The translations under genes and the position numbers were made by a program. Shown one piece after another: positions 32,800 through 46,173 of a stretch of 64,000 nucleotides of DNA. The notes beneath the pieces were generated by a model. The model ran no database searches. It was not told where the DNA came from and was given only the letters and a program-made list of their open reading frames with translations. Position 1 is the stretch's first letter; every line of letters begins with the position of its first letter. Origin of the DNA: Hyperoplus lanceolatus (lineage: Eukaryota; Chordata; Actinopteri; Uranoscopiformes; Ammodytidae); contig CM049414.1 in the NCBI GenBank assembly GCA_026929865.2, positions 248,001-312,000 on the forward strand, written 5' to 3'.

Positions 32800-35700
32800 C
32801 AATCAACAGGAACACTGATTGCACCACTGAACACTGAAGTATTAAATCATCATGTAAACATCAACAAACTGAGCCCTGATTTCCTCACCACTACAGACTC
32901 ATTATGAATGCGTCCCACTCACTCACTAAAGCTTTACAGGTGTGTTGGTGAAATGTTAGGGTTATAATGAATTGGAAATGTAACAAGCGTAGCATCTCTT
33001 ATCAGAACAATGAGAATGTAAATATTTGTTTGCACTTTTTGTTATTATCATTGTATACAGTTTTTTACCAGGATGACATTTTTGGAATCAAGACTTTTGT
33101 AACAGATGTGGGGTCTCCTTTTAAATGTAACATCTTAATTATGCATTATTATTACACATGTAGATAAACCACTCCTCATTGCCCATATGGTTGGTACAAT
33201 GCTGTCATTTTTTGGATGGCAGCACAAACTAAAGAGATTCAAATAGACACTCAGCTATATGGTTTCACATATATGATGTGGTACAACTGTTATGAAGCAA
33301 CGACAACGAAATGGTGCTCAAACGCTTCATGTGATATTTACAAATAACTGACCATTTGCTAAATCCTTACCTCCGGCCTCTTTACCGTTTCTACACCTTT
33401 TCAAGCTTTAAACACATGCCGTTTACAATTATGTTGTTAGGTGTAGGCCTACCATACAAATTCTTTAACAAATGAATTAACTTGATAGAGGTAGACAAAA
33501 GCAGCCTTCTCAATTCTCAAGTCTGGTGGTTTTCCAACCTAGAAAACAAATGTTGCTGGCAGATTATATCTGTCAAAGCTACCTAACAAAGCTTATGCCA
33601 ACTCCACACTTTAAAAAGTCAACCTAACTTTTTTAAGATTTTGCAAATGCTTGTTTTATGAAAAATGTGACCTAAATGGAAACCCACAGTCCGAATATAT
33701 ATATTTTTTATATATAGAGAACAGCTAATTGTATGCTAACTTGTGGCATTGGTAGTAATCTAGTTATGCCAGGTTACTATGGATAGCTCTAGTTCACCAG
33801 ACATGCTAACGTTACATTAGAGCAGACAAACACTGTTACATTTCATTTTTACACTTATGTTCTTGTGTTTTTGGCTTTATCAAGGAAAAAGGGTTTAGCA
33901 ATAGGTCGGTTGAAATGTTTAATGTCCACAGTGGTTAGCAAAAAGCCCTTTTGCAGTAGCATAGTTTTATAACAGTAATTTCACACTTTGGCTTTACCAA
34001 AAACAGTTTTAAAAGTAAAATGTTAAATGTGAAAAATGAAGATGCAGGAAATACTTGGTGCAAGAGGCCACACAGGCTCTATACAGTTTGGGTCAGGTAT
34101 TGGCAGGCCCAGTGCCTTATCTACTTGAATACTGGATCATTTGTTGTCTCATTTTTTAATGAACCACTACATTGACATGCTAGTCACATTCAGCATTTCC
34201 AGAGTGAATGCTCAATGTGACTGGCATTTCTATTATTCTGATGTTTTCTTTTTTTTAAGTAATAGGAAATTGCTCAAAATTGAAGGAGTTATTGGAATAA
34301 TGTCAGCGTCATATCAAATTAGGTTTAATATGGTGTATTGAATGACTTGGGTTTACATAATATGTTATACTTTTGCTGTTATCTATATATTTTGGAGGAA
34401 CCAAACTCACTGAGACACGCTCTTTGTCTTCTCTGCATGTAAAATAGTTGTTTACACTGGCCTTAGTCTACATTAACAGGCTGCAGGAGTTTATTCAGCG
34501 GGAATTGGAAAGCAGCTCAATGTTATCAGTGCATTCAGCCCAACAGCTGCAGTGACATCATACCCTACTGTATTACTTTATTCTGTTCAATGTCCTATTA
34601 AAAATAATTTTTAATATTTTGATATTCTAAACTAAAAATAAATCATATAAGTAAAAAAAAAAATCAGGGGAAATCCATCCATTAAGATGTTTTCCATGCT
34701 TTAAAAAAAAGAAAGAAGAAAAACCTGTAAGTTGAGGTAAGGCGCCTACAGTGTATAGATCGTCTCGTAAATAAGGCAGTTGAATGAGCTCTGCAGGTAT
34801 ATTTAAATACATTTCTTTGCTGGAAGAGTGGAACATTAACATGCCTCTGGAATTGTGTTTTTTATACATAAAATCATTTTGTTGATGGTGATCTATTCTT
34901 ACACATTGCAAAACGTTTTGTTGAGATGTTTTCCTCAGGCACAAAGTTAAAAGTTATGGATTATTATTATTAAAGTTATTATTATTTGATAAGGCAGAGT
35001 TTAAAAAACAAAACCTGCCTGTTCTACATTCTTTCCTTAACATTAAAGTTTACAGGTAGGTGTTGTAAACAAGTAGTTTAAGTAGTGTTCATATAATGAC
35101 TTGCTCAGTTTGATATCTCAAAATGACATCCATTTGAAATTGATCATTTGATTAGCCCCTCCTTCCTTGGTTACAGTTACGATGCCATCCAAGCTTTTAC
35201 CCAGCACAAGTGTTTACTGGGATAACAGAGGCAGAATAAAAATACAGACCTTTAATTGTTAATGAATGACTACTGACTTTACCGGCTGTCTGACAAAATC
35301 AAGCTTGATTTTAGTAATAGTATTTGATTGCTCAAATTTATCCTTAAAGAAAATGCATTGGGTGGCTAAACTCTGGCCCTCTTTGTGACCTCAGACCTCT
35401 CTATAACGATCTGGTCACATAGCATTCCCTATGCAACCCTCAGTGGAAATGTCAAAATTGTATCTTTTTGTCTGTTATGCAGCAGCTGGTTTGTACCTCA
35501 AAAGTTTTTTGGTCCCAGACAAATGAAATGTGTTTCCTAGGCAAAAACAAATATTTAAAACTAGTATTTATTTACACAGACTAAGTGTTCTGGCATGGAT
35601 ACCGGTTTGGCAAATGTATCTCTGGTAAATTCCTTCCAAAGAGCCGGAAAACAACACTTGAGCTTTGACTTGGTAGCATCTGGGAGCAGCTAACACACGT

Positions 35701-36870
35701 GCCATCTCACTGAGCACAGGGATTTAAGGTTACTTCTAGACAACTGAATAATGTAGCCAGCTAATGCTTTAACACCTCCTCAGCTGTAGTAGTAATGTTA
35801 ATGTATAACTATGAGAGTAAGCAAGTTTGTCAATATGCTACTGTTAGCAGTTTACCTATGAGCAGTTAGGCCTTTTTTACAGCAGCTGTATAGAGAAAGG
35901 CACAAGTGTTCACAGACATTGTAAATGTTCTTCCATATAGGCTTTTAAGACAAAGTTCTGTTTGTAAAATGTTTTTTCCCCATCCCGTTTATTAAGCCAA
36001 AAATACTACTTGTTCACCATATTTCTTTTGACAATGTAAAAGTATTCAGAGCTTGACACGCCTGCCATGCCTTATTACTAATAATGACCACTAAACTGAT
36101 TGGATAATCAGAGGAGAAGTCTAACCATTTGTAACTGACCAGGATGCATTAATTTAATTTGACATATTCCCACATTGACTGCAGGTATCATGCAAGCCTT
36201 TAACTAAGAAGAATTGTTCTTTTTCTAAATGCAGAGTAATGCACTTTTTTCTGTTTTGAAAAGATTAATTTTGTACATTTGGTAATGTGTGGTTTCAAGC
36301 ACAACATCAGACTCTAGCCATGTGGCTAATGTGATGCTCATGCCCACAGTTACAATGAGAAGTATTCATCAATTAGAAAATGACAAATGCTGCAGTTGCA
36401 GACTGATTGCTTCATGCAAAGCAATCAGTCCAACAGTAGAGTTGATTTAATTTCACTGTTGTCAACAATTAAATGTTTTTTTTGAGAAAATGTTATTCAT
36501 ATGTATGAATATATTTATATATAAGCACATACTCAAAATAAAAATTCAATGTTCATAAATGTCAAAGGCCTGACAATTATGATTACAGGACTTAAAATGA
36601 AGAACGTTAGGGTTGACTATATTGATATCGATTTTAAACCAATTAACTAAGAATGTTCATTCATCAGCTTTTATCATGGGAATTTAGAAGGAACAACATA
36701 ATTCAATAGCCTACTGATGTATAGAAAGTTGACAGTGTCAGATGACGAGAAACTACTTAAAGGTGGGGTAAGCGATCTCCAGATAACGTTTGTTAATGTA
36801 AATAATAGGCCTATAAAGCTTTTATCAAACTTTAAATTCAAATGAATGTGGAGGGTAAGGCTTGACAGAA
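32800..36870. other. Long AT-rich stretch without recognised genes
   Basis: No exon, RNA or repeat pair is evident. A fish repeat tip AAAGGTGGGGTAAGCGAT occurs at about 36760. Open frames are short and biased to hydrophobic or Lys codons, as expected by chance in AT-rich DNA. Confidence 0.4.
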
Positions 36871-36874
36871 AACG

Positions 36875-36880
36875 TTTATT
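36875..36880 (-). promoter_or_regulatory. Poly(A) signal AATAAA for the calml4-like gene
   Basis: AATAAA on the minus strand lies 160 bases after the stop codon at 37040. This is a plausible 3' end for the gene. Confidence 0.45.
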
Positions 36881-37039
36881 GAGAATCTTGATGGTTTTAA
36901 ATACTGATCCCATCAAGGAAAAACATGCAAAGCCAAATCATACAGTGTCAGTTAAAAAACAGTAGGCTATGAGAGCAGTGCTCAGTGGATGTAAAGTCCC
37001 CATCATGGCTGTTGTCTTGAAGTTTTTTATCTTGATATA

Positions 37040-39159
37040 TCAGTAATCGACAGGTGGCAGCGTAACCATCTGGGTGAACTTTTCATAGTTGATCTTCCCA
37101 TTTGACTTGACGTTTGCGAAGAGCTCATCCACTGGACAAAGAAGACGAGAAAGAAAACATTGATAGTTCTGCAAAAATTAATTTGTCTACCAACAATTAT
37201 CCAGAAAATAAATTGTCGTGAAATACAGTTTGGGGTTTAGAGGGCCCCTGCTTGTCTGTGTCTGTGGGAGATGTTGGCAACAACCATAATCTGCTGATCC
37301 AGACAGTGAGAGTGTGTGTTAGTCCCGGAGTTATCATTAGCTAAACTGAAACGATTCATCTTATTATTTAGGATTTTCACGTAATTTAAAAGCTCATACA
37401 TGTTTTTAACTAAAACAGCCGAACTCTTAATAAACCTTTTATCAGTAGTATGAGTGCTCTCTGTTGTTATTTTAAGATGTGTAACAGAGTACTGGAATGT
37501 AACTAGGTATATTAAGGCGTTTACTTGAACTTATATTTTAGATAGACCTACTAGTACTTTTGAGTGCCTGCATTTTATGCTACTTATTCTTATACTTCAC
37601 TACAGTACAAGTTACTGGTTACTTTGAAAATTGTACATAACAATGTATGATCCGTTTTTATAGATTTAACCACAAAATGTTCAAAAGGTCAAATTAGTTC
37701 CACCTGAAAAAGCTACAACAGTAATGTCACCTGATCGGACTGTTGTCTACCGATTGAATCGATGTGAATATGGCCCTTGGCCACCCACCAATTAGGGTGG
37801 GGAGAAGGGCCATACCTGCGCTACTAGTAGGTTGATATCGACCATTCAAGGTTGATCCAATGCGCTTCTATGGGGTGATAGGGGTCATTGTGACTATTCA
37901 ATGTGTAGACAACAGTTTGATGAGGTGAAAATGTCAAGTAGGCCTAATGCTTTAGAATTATTAATTGAACAGTACAATATATAAATATTAACTCACAGGG
38001 ACAATGTGTTTTACTTTTCAGCTATAGGTTTCTCATTTATAAAAAAAACATTTTTGCTTCTTTTTTTTTACCTTCTTTGTGAGTGAGTTTCTCCTCCTGG
38101 TGAGCTGGCCGGAGCTCAGATGCCTGGATCTTATCCTTTCTTCTGTTTGTCTGTCATCCTCAGGCCTCCAGGATTTCTGCCTTAGGGTCTTCCTGTTGCA
38201 TCTGTCTGTGCATCATTGTCAGGAGCGATAAGTCCAGCTCACCTGTCTTTTTCTAAATGAATGTGCTAAATATTAGGTCAGTGCCACATTTAGCAAATGA
38301 ATCATGAAAATGAGATGAAAATCATGACAAGAAATAACATGATATGGTAGTAAGGCCACTTGGGGATAGAGACCATTTCTCATTTAAGGTTTCTTTGTGG
38401 AGTTTTTTCATGAATATTTCGATGGTCTAGGAACAGTAGCTGTGATAATATTATGTTATATATTTTTTCACAATCCGCTATCCGGTGGAAAAATTGTGTT
38501 AATACACAGGGTAGGCTCTGTTAACTGGTAGGTAAACAAAGGGTATGTGAACAAAGGGACTCAACTGACCCAGCAACATGCGAGGCTGTGTATTAACACT
38601 GGATTTTCTTTACAGCGCAGACACAGTAAGTACAGATAGATGATATCGAGCAATAGAATAATGTTTATTGTGCTCTACCAATTTTGTGAACTTGTAGGTG
38701 CCTTTCGACTTCCCCGAACGTGGGGCTAGTACCCAAACATCATAACTGTGATCAGATCTTTGCATCAATCTTTCCCTTTTGCTTCTTGTCGTACAAGGAG
38801 AAGCCTCCTTGAACTCTGCCAGGGAAATGGGAAAAGCATTGAATTACATCAATGCATTACTTATTTCATTTAATTTTCTAATAAGGAGCATTTTCAGTGT
38901 AGTGTATATCCAACCTACAATGGAAAGTTTGTCAGAGAACTACTAAGACTAAACATAAACAACAATCGGCTTTGGTCATATGTGCTTAAAAAAAACAGTT
39001 TTTTCTTTTTCAAGCTGTATTGGTAATTATTATTATTATTGGCATATTAGTCAATGTCGAACACCAATACACCGATAATAACAGAAGGAAAAAAACAACA
39101 CACAGTGCTGTAGAATAGTCCTACCATTGATTTGAACTGGTGTGAAGAATTTATGCCAT
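37040..39159 (-). pseudogene. calml4: Calmodulin-like protein 4 gene, exons with frameshifts
   Basis: Four minus-strand exons with GT donors: 39159-39125 (start ATG; MAKFFTPVQIN after removing one extra T), 38815-38679 (EFKEA, SLYDKKQKGKI, LGTSPTFGEVERHLQ), 38242-38072 (GELD, then HRQMQQEDPKAEILEA, TDKQKKG, EKLTHKE) and 37131-37040 (VDELFANVKSNGKINYEKFT, then TLPPVDY and stop). This matches CALML4, an EF-hand light chain of brush-border and stereocilia unconventional myosins, including its VTLPxxDY end. Exon borders keep phase (GAAG/TG, AATG/AG). But single bases are lost or gained in the first three exons (GAGGCC-TGAGG, GAGGCTTCTCC, GGATAAGATC). Either it is a unitary or duplicate pseudogene, or the sequence has indel errors. 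Start at ATG GCA fits the family. Confidence 0.82.
37733..37925. mobile_element. Short MITE in a calml4-like intron
   Basis: GGACTGTTGTCTACCGATTG at 37737 is mirrored by the complement of ATTCAATGTGTAGACAACAG at ~37898-37917. The interior is GC-richer and has no coding sequence. Confidence 0.6.
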
Positions 39160-41427
39160 TTGACAAGGCACATCATCACTTGGAAGATAAGTGCATAGAT
39201 ATTTGCTGTTACGTAAGAAAATACAGATAATATAAAGAAAAGCTTAATGAAAAGAATGCATTGCTCTTACCATTTTTGCAGTGTCTTTGTGTGTCTTTCC
39301 AGGAAGGAGACTTCTCCGTAGCCCGTCACTTGTGTCTCCACCTCTGTTTAAGTCCACCACCTGAAGGCCTCTAGTGTAATTTAATATGTGTTGCTGTGGA
39401 AACGCAGATAGGACCTCCACAGTGCTTCATTGTCCTTTCCCTTTCCACACTTCCGATAGAAAGGGTAAAACCATATCATACCAGTCTGGGATGATAAAGG
39501 GAGACACACAAAACCATATAAATAGCAAGCTTTTAAATTATTTACTTAAGAGACAAATTGGAGTCAAACAGCAATTGGAAGTTCAATTTCATATTTTTTT
39601 TATTTAGATCAACATTTACAAAATGTAACCAGTAACTTAAAAGTATGACCTTAAGCAAATAAACAACACGTTACAAAACATTAACAAACACAATTTTACA
39701 TTAAGAACAATAACTTTAAAACACCAAGACGTCCATTCAACCTGTTATAACAAAATCCACTAGTAGAATGTATCATAAACTCGTATACCTTTTATCTGTA
39801 TTGCAAAAGTCCTCTGCTAATATTTCCTTGACCAATAATGAGTAATGTAAAAAGCATCTGTGCAATAATTCCCATCCTGTGAAAACTAATGTTGTAGTAT
39901 GTTGTCAATGAGGCTGCCGGTTTAAAATTCAGGGCTAAATGTTGCCTCGCCATCTAATACTATTATGACCGCATATGAAAATATAACAGTTCACAGCTTT
40001 CATGTCTAACAGGACGAAATATACATTTCGCCACAACTCTGAAACCTCCACCTTTTGCCTACATTTGAAATATGTAATACTCCTTCTGCTTATTCAACAG
40101 ATCCTGTTAACATACTACTGCCTATTATGTATGTCTTTGTGAGTATTTAAAAAAATAACTTTTGTTAATTAATTTAGTTTTTAATCTTGCCGAGAATCAT
40201 AACATTCCAGCAGTTTTAACAGATTTGATTTCATGTACAAAGTCAGAAAAAAAGGGCAAAGTTTCATATAAATACACAGAGAATACAATCCTCTTCTGAA
40301 CGTATGGCTAAAGCCGGCAGAACCGTGTGTTTTAAAGTGAACTTCAATAAAACTCATTTATCCTCATCGGTGCCTGAGTGCAGCCACTTTCTCTGATGCG
40401 GGAACTCTTTTTTCATACACACTTAAGTCGCTTCTGAGGGCCAAGGCAGTCAGGAATACTTTCTTCAACACGCTGTCTTTAACAGACCTTGCAAGATGAC
40501 AGATACCTTTGTCGCGCCTAGATAAAGAAAGGCATATCTCATTGGCTAAAAGTTCCACAAAAGTATCTGTCTATTTTCCTGTAACCCAGTCCGTTTTCCT
40601 ATTTCTAAAAATCCTGGATCAAGTCATTTCACGTGTGGATAGAAGGAGAGAGAAGATTAAAGCTCGTGCTTGTTGCATGTCCGCCCGTCTATCACGGTGT
40701 TGTGAAAAACACACACACCGACTTCCCCTCTGCTCGCCCTTTTTAAGACAAGGGGCGTCCCTTTCCTGAGAAACCTCCTAGGAGGAGCCTACTTCGTCAT
40801 GGTAGGCGTATACAAATCCATTCATCTAATACTTCTAGTAAATACACTCAGTCACACTCGTAACCTTTTTTTAAACAACAATACTTCCATGGGTTTTTCA
40901 CAATAAAACCGGAACCCAACCTTACTCACTACCGATATCACAATAAAACAATTTTTTTTTTTTTTCTTAGACCTATAATGTACGAATGGAACAGTTTTAT
41001 CATACTTAATTATCAACATACGTTACACTGTCTAGGCTGTTCTTATAAGAACATTGAACAAAATTAACTGATGTTACTTAACATGTAGCCAAACTACTAC
41101 ATTGTGATATATTTATTTAGCCTACAATATTTTTATCATAATCAGGAACATTATCCAGTACAATGACATCATTTAATTGTTTTCTTGTTTTAAAACCTTT
41201 TCACAGCTGGATTGTTACTTTATTATATTTAATATTACATTGAACCTGGCATACAAGTCAGCTTGTTTCTTTTTCCATTTCTACAATATGTTCCAGACAT
41301 ACAGAGGAATTGAAATAACTTTTCTCTCCGACCCACGGTGCAATAAGTACAACAGGTTAAGATAAGATGAAACAAGTAATATACTTATACAATGGTCTAA
41401 ATATTGCAAAAGGAAAGGCAAAACCAA
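39160..41427. other. Upstream region of the calml4-like gene, no gene recognised
   Basis: Around 39290-39390 a conserved-looking block ends in ATGGTAAGAG on the minus strand and may be a 5' UTR exon. At 40364-40558 a minus-strand open frame of 65 codons begins at GTG, not ATG, and has no recognised homology. The rest is AT-rich. Confidence 0.35.
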
Positions 41428-42000
41428 ACGACGAGTCCAAGTTTGAACAGTTTTGCAACAGGCAAAGAGTGTATGTTCTATGGAGGGAGGGGGAGTGATA
41501 GAAATGCGTGTCTCTTGCCAACACTTAAACATGGATGGGTAGTATTATGGTGTGTTCCATTTCAAATTCAGGAACGGGTGACTTAGTGGAAGTAGATGGC
41601 ATCATGGATTAGATAGTATACCACAACATTCTGGTGAGGCACAGAGTACCATCTGGGAGTCGTCTTATTGAACCTGGATTTATTTTTCAAGAGGACAATG
41701 AACCTAAACATTCTTCTAACTATAGTATTGCCAGAACAACCTGGGACAGAAGGAATCTGCTGGAACATAGAAAAATATGGACTGGACCCCTCAAAGTCCA
41801 GACCTCAACCCCATTGAGCTAATTTGGGGCGAGTTGGAAAATAAACTTGACAGATGTATTGTATATTCAAAGGAAAGCCTTTGCTTTGAGTTGTAGAAGG
41901 CATGGGATAACATTAGTGTTGAAGTTCTAAGGAAATATGCCAGAGAGATGTGCTGCTGTGATTGCTGCAAGAGGTGGACATACCAAATATAAAAGTTAAA
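41428..42000 (+). pseudogene. Decayed Tc1-like transposase
   Basis: Plus-strand pieces in shifting frames: DESKFEQFCNRQRVYVLW (41430), LRHRVPSG-like SGSRLIEPGFIFQEDNEPKH (41650), a decayed SPDLNPIEL equivalent near 41800, and CAAVIAARGGHTKYK at 41950. The order and motifs (DESKF, QxDNxPKH, PxxNPIE, GGHTKY) are those of Tc1 transposases. There are many stops and frameshifts, and neither TIR is clear. An old copy. Confidence 0.8.
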
Positions 42001-42129
42001 AGTGGATAAAAACAGCAGGACTCATCCGATATTTGTTGAACTCAGAGCAACCATCTGCATATTTCATGATCATTATGAAATTAAATCGTGTTTTTAAGTA
42101 AAAAAAACCTTTACCGGGATTTTTTTTTT

Positions 42130-42640
42130 AAATTGAGAAGTCTCAGGGAGAGATTAAAAACCACATAGGAAAACGTTGCAAAGAGAAAGTTGATATGAAT
42201 GGTTCAGGGGTAAAAGGATGCCCTGGTTTGGGGCATTCTGGATCAGAAAATATTCAAGTAATTTTATCTCAAATGGGCGTCCGTTTCATCATGTCCAGAT
42301 GTGATGATAGTGTGTGTACGTGTGTGATGAAGGGACGTTTGCTTGACATACCTATCGGTGTCCTGTGTGGACCAGGGGGAGGTTGGGTTAAACACCGTAG
42401 CAGGCCGACAGGCGCTCTTTCATTAGAGGAGGAAACTGATCCCAGAACTGCTGCCAGTTCTCTCCCCAGACCTGCTCCTTGAAGCCGTGCAAGATCTTGG
42501 AAGAAGCAGAAGAGAAAACAATCATGGAGGCCGACCAAGCTCTTTACATGAATACAGAATAACTACTAAGACAGCCCTTCAAACTCCAAGTATTGCTTTA
42601 AGTAGAGCTGAATGTGGCCATTGGCCCTTCCTGATTATGT
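42130..42640 (-). repeat. Inverted partial copy of the 2.53-kb unit
   Basis: Read on the minus strand, intron, last exon and 3' UTR of transportin follow the same order as in the tandem units, from ~42640 down to ~42180. The copy is more diverged than the three tandem units are from each other. It lies ~10 kb from the array. Confidence 0.85.
42388..42495 (-). CDS. Transportin last coding exon, inverted copy
   Basis: Thirty-six intact codons ([14 protein letters not shown] ... ERLSACYGV, stop) follow a CTTCCAAG acceptor on the minus strand. The protein is the same as in copies 1 and 2, with a silent change at the PPL Leu codon (CTA). Protein identity with DNA differences in the flanks could mean selection or just recent origin. 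No other transportin exons are seen upstream (higher coordinates). Confidence 0.82.
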   Translation of the reverse strand: MLHGFKEQVWGENWQQFWDQFPPLMKERLSACYGV

Positions 42641-43250
42641 TACTAAGCTATAATTGGACTATCCTGGTTGATTGGAGGGGTTTGGTTTACAGTCAATTAT
42701 CACCATTCACTGACAACACTGGTTGATTGTCCACTTACAAAGGAGGAGTGCTGCTGTATTTGAACCTGTTCTGACTTTAAAGCTGGAGTCAGCGATTCTG
42801 GAGAATGCTTGTTGTCAAATCACTTTGGTCAAAATTAATGAATATCTCTCTCACTATCAGCTTTCTGTCTGTACTGTGTGCTGAAAAACGATCTGGTGTT
42901 ACAGTTTTTTACAATTGCGCGAACACTAAAATCAAAAGTACTGTTGCTTCACCCAAAACTCTAACCTGAAGAAACACAAGTGTGTTAAAACCTGGACCGA
43001 TCAGACCATGATGTGTGAATTCCTGAGTGAATTTCATTTTATTTAAGAACTCACTGAAGAAACGCAGTGTCACATTTGATTTATGAATTTATGAATGACT
43101 CCGAATCATGGCAGAGCAAAATGGCAGCCTTCATGAAGGGGTGACCTATGTAGATATAAAAGGCTCATTCTAAGGAAATAAAAGAAAAAAAAACTTTTAT
43201 TTCCAAGCAGTTATACACTAATAAAAACATACATGAGAATATTATATTTA
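42641..43250. other. Unassigned spacer
   Basis: The repeat-like tip AAGCTGGAGTCAGCGATTCT is at ~42780. Nothing else is recognised. Confidence 0.4.
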
Positions 43251-43596
43251 GGGCTGTCAAGCGATTAAAAATATTAATCTAATTAATTACAGGCTCTGTG
43301 ATTAATTAATCAAAATTAATCGCATACTTATATGACACTTTTATACCTGTTTGTAAACAGCTGTATAGCCTACTACAGTTTGTTTCTCTGTCTCTCTCTC
43401 TCTCTCGCACGCGCGCTCGCTCGCTCGCTCTCCGTCTCTCGTAACTTCTGTCTCCTCCCCTCAGCCAGCTTTATACATGAACTAGCGCCGAATTTTCTCA
43501 AAAAAAACAAGCAGACTAAATGACGACTTTCCATCTCCCACAACAGACAGCGCTGCACTGCCACCATTTCGTAGCCTACTCATAGGCAAAAATATT

Positions 43597-43629
<33 letters not shown>

Positions 43630-44014
43630 GGCGGGTGGTAGACAGCTAGCAAACAAAATTGGAGGAAGATTGAGAGATAGGCCTACTGTTTTGAACCTAG
43701 CCTACATTGTTGCACCCACTAAATCAATAATGCACAGACACTGCGGAGAATTAAGTAAGATGTCTTCCTACCTTCATGCATCCCATAAACCGTCCATAGA
43801 GCCCTCGAGTCGGCCTCTTTCCCCTGCTTCTCTCTTTACCTTTCTCCCTTTAACCCACGCGCCCGCACCGGCGAGCTACAGGTGCAGCTCCGCACAACTT
43901 TAGCACCGGGTCAAAGGGCATTATAGAAGTGCGATTAATTTGCGTTAATTTTTTTAATTGCGTTAATTTTTCTGTGATTAATTAATCGAAATTAACGCGT
44001 TAATTTGACAGCCC
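43251..44014. mobile_element. DNA transposon with GGGCTGTCAAGCGATTA ends
   Basis: GGGCTGTCAAGCGATTAAAA at 43251 is matched by the complement of GCGTTAATTTGACAGCCC ending at 44014, with TA outside each end. It contains CT/CG and CA microsatellites (43385-43430 and 43597-43626). A 5' truncated relative is part of each tandem unit (for example 24965). Confidence 0.75.
43597..43626. repeat. (CA)n microsatellite
   Basis: An uninterrupted CA run. The same position in the tandem units has a shorter run. Confidence 0.9.
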
Positions 44015-45658
44015 TAATTATATTACATTTATATGTTCTGATAGATTAATTCTACACACTACTCCTTTTTATAAGGCGAAATAAAAGGTTGGAAAAAGTT
44101 CCTGTTTCCATTTATAAATCTAAGATTTTTAAGATGTAAACTTTTAGTTTAGTTTAAATATGAATCATTTTCTGCCTTTGATTTCATGTGTGAGGCTTTA
44201 AATGGTTAAATCTTGTGTTCACACAGAGGTGAGAACTCGACTTAATAGATTCAAAATGACTTGCAGCAACTCCAACTGAAAACTCAAATTAAACTGTAGC
44301 ATCAATTTCTTTCAATTATTAACAAATCTCGCTCTTTGTAAGGTCACAGAGATCAGCATGGTTTGATATGATTTAAGTGACACTATTATTATGCTTGTCT
44401 TCATAGTTGTTCATTTTGGATCAGCTGAAATAAAATAATTACAAAAAAAGACTTTGAAGTTGATGTTCTAGCTTTTTCTCATGGACCCAAAGTAACCGAT
44501 GTTTTGGTTTTTGAAATGTTTTTATTCATTTTTTTCACATTTAGAATGACCCTGAAGCCAACACTGTATTAGTATATAATCATCTTTCTCGACTTATTTT
44601 TTGACTTGTGAATGTTTGCCTTTAAAAATATCGTCAAAGTTGCTTCTTGCTTTAATCACTTTTATAATGTTCAAAACCATTTATTAGATTTTTCATTATT
44701 TTGAATCAATTCAAAGTTTTGTTGTATTTAATAATCCGTTTGTTCATTCTCATTAGAAACTGGTTTATTTAGATATTTTTATAATCACTCTCACTCTCTT
44801 GTTAACGAACAGGTTACACATTGTTGTATCACTGCTGACAGTTTTGAGCTGTTTTTGCATTTTATTAAAGATTGGACTGAATAAATAAAGTACATTTAAG
44901 GTTTGTTTCTGTAGAACAGATGAAACACAGAGACACTTCTGTATTTCACATGCATTTCATTATCAGAGTTATTAAGGCATCAGCAAACAATAATGTACTT
45001 TTTCTGTTTGTCATGTAATAAAACATTTTGGGGATAGAATAACCCTAACCCTTTCATTGTATAGGGATAAACCATTTGAGAAATGGAGAGGAACCCCATT
45101 TTACGAGTTAATCTGATCCCATTAGATAACTATGGAGAAACTGGGGCGTTGGGATGGTTAGGAGTTTGAAAACAAATCTACATAATTTTTTATTGGATTA
45201 TTTTTTTGCACTGTTCATGCTTCATTTGACAGACAGAGATGATATGGGGTGGAGAAGGGTTCCCATGCAGAGAATGATGATTGATTCTGCATGGTTTCCT
45301 GTTAAGCCTTTGTTTGTGACAAAGGCTGTTTTCGAAACGGCCTACAGACGATCAATTGTGGATGCGAGGTTTATCGGAGGGTTTAAACTGAAGTATACCG
45401 AAGCAATAAAGAATTCAAAATTGAGCGGTTGAGTAGGAAAAGTAACCTATCGATCCATACACAAACGCATCGAGTGCAAGTGTGTTTTTGTCAACTGTGA
45501 ACTGTTGATCAGATATTTTCTAAGACGTGACGCAACAAGTTGAGCCACTTCTGGTAAACAGCTTTCTTTTTTAAAGATGACACAACATGAACCCAGCTCC
45601 TCCACATTATTGTGGAACCAAAGTCACAAAAAACAAAGATTAAAAAAATAATATTCAA
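44015..45658. other. AT-rich stretch without recognised genes
   Basis: A 93-codon plus-strand frame at 45154-45432 (with SLKTNLHNFLLDYFF, then VFETAYRRSIVDARFIGGF) starts at ATG, but I do not recognise it and it has no supporting splice or poly(A) context. The rest appears non-coding. Confidence 0.35.
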
Positions 45659-45838
45659 GGGGCACTCTGGTGGTGCAGTGGATAGAGCGCGTACCATATT
45701 GGCTCCGGCCTTTGTTGCAGTGGTCGTGGGTTCGAATTCGACCCGTGGACCTTTACTGCAGGTCCTCACCCCTCTCTCTCTGTCTCCCCATTTCAACTCT
45801 GTACTATCTAATAAAGCTTGAAAATGCCAAAAAAAATA
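45659..45838 (+). mobile_element. tRNA-derived SINE
   Basis: The head GGGGCACTCTGGTGGTGCAG, then TGGATAGAGCGC, gives a pol III A box (about 45671-45682). GGTTCGAATT at 45729-45738 is a B box. The body CCTCACCCCTCTCTCTCTGT and tail AATAAAGCTTGAAAATGCCA, then A-rich, are those of a widespread teleost SINE. Full length by eye. Confidence 0.9.
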
Positions 45839-46173
45839 TATATATATATTCATCCTAGTCTGAAACTTAATGGCTTTTTCATTTCATTTAAGAAAAGGTT
45901 TATCTGCACGAGCTTTACATATGTACTAAGAAGATTGCTTTACAGGTCAAGAAAACATCAACAGACAGACAGGACATTCAATGGAGTGACAAAAAATAGT
46001 AAATGTCATGTAAAAATAAAGTTACATGTGCAGTATTGTCAGAAATCAAAGAGCAAAGTGCAAGAGATGTTCTCTCCAGAGTTCAAGTCTTTTAAAATCA
46101 AGCTGATTATTTGTTTATGCGGCATGTAAGAGGATAAATACAGCGGATGGGTAGCAGACACAGGCATGTACAG

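Noticed and set aside
40364..40558. 65-codon minus-strand ORF upstream of the calml4-like gene
   Set aside because: It starts at GTG, has no ATG in a good context and no recognised homology.
45612..45858. Two overlapping ORFs on the plus strand and one on the minus strand
   Set aside because: They all fall in the tRNA-derived SINE.
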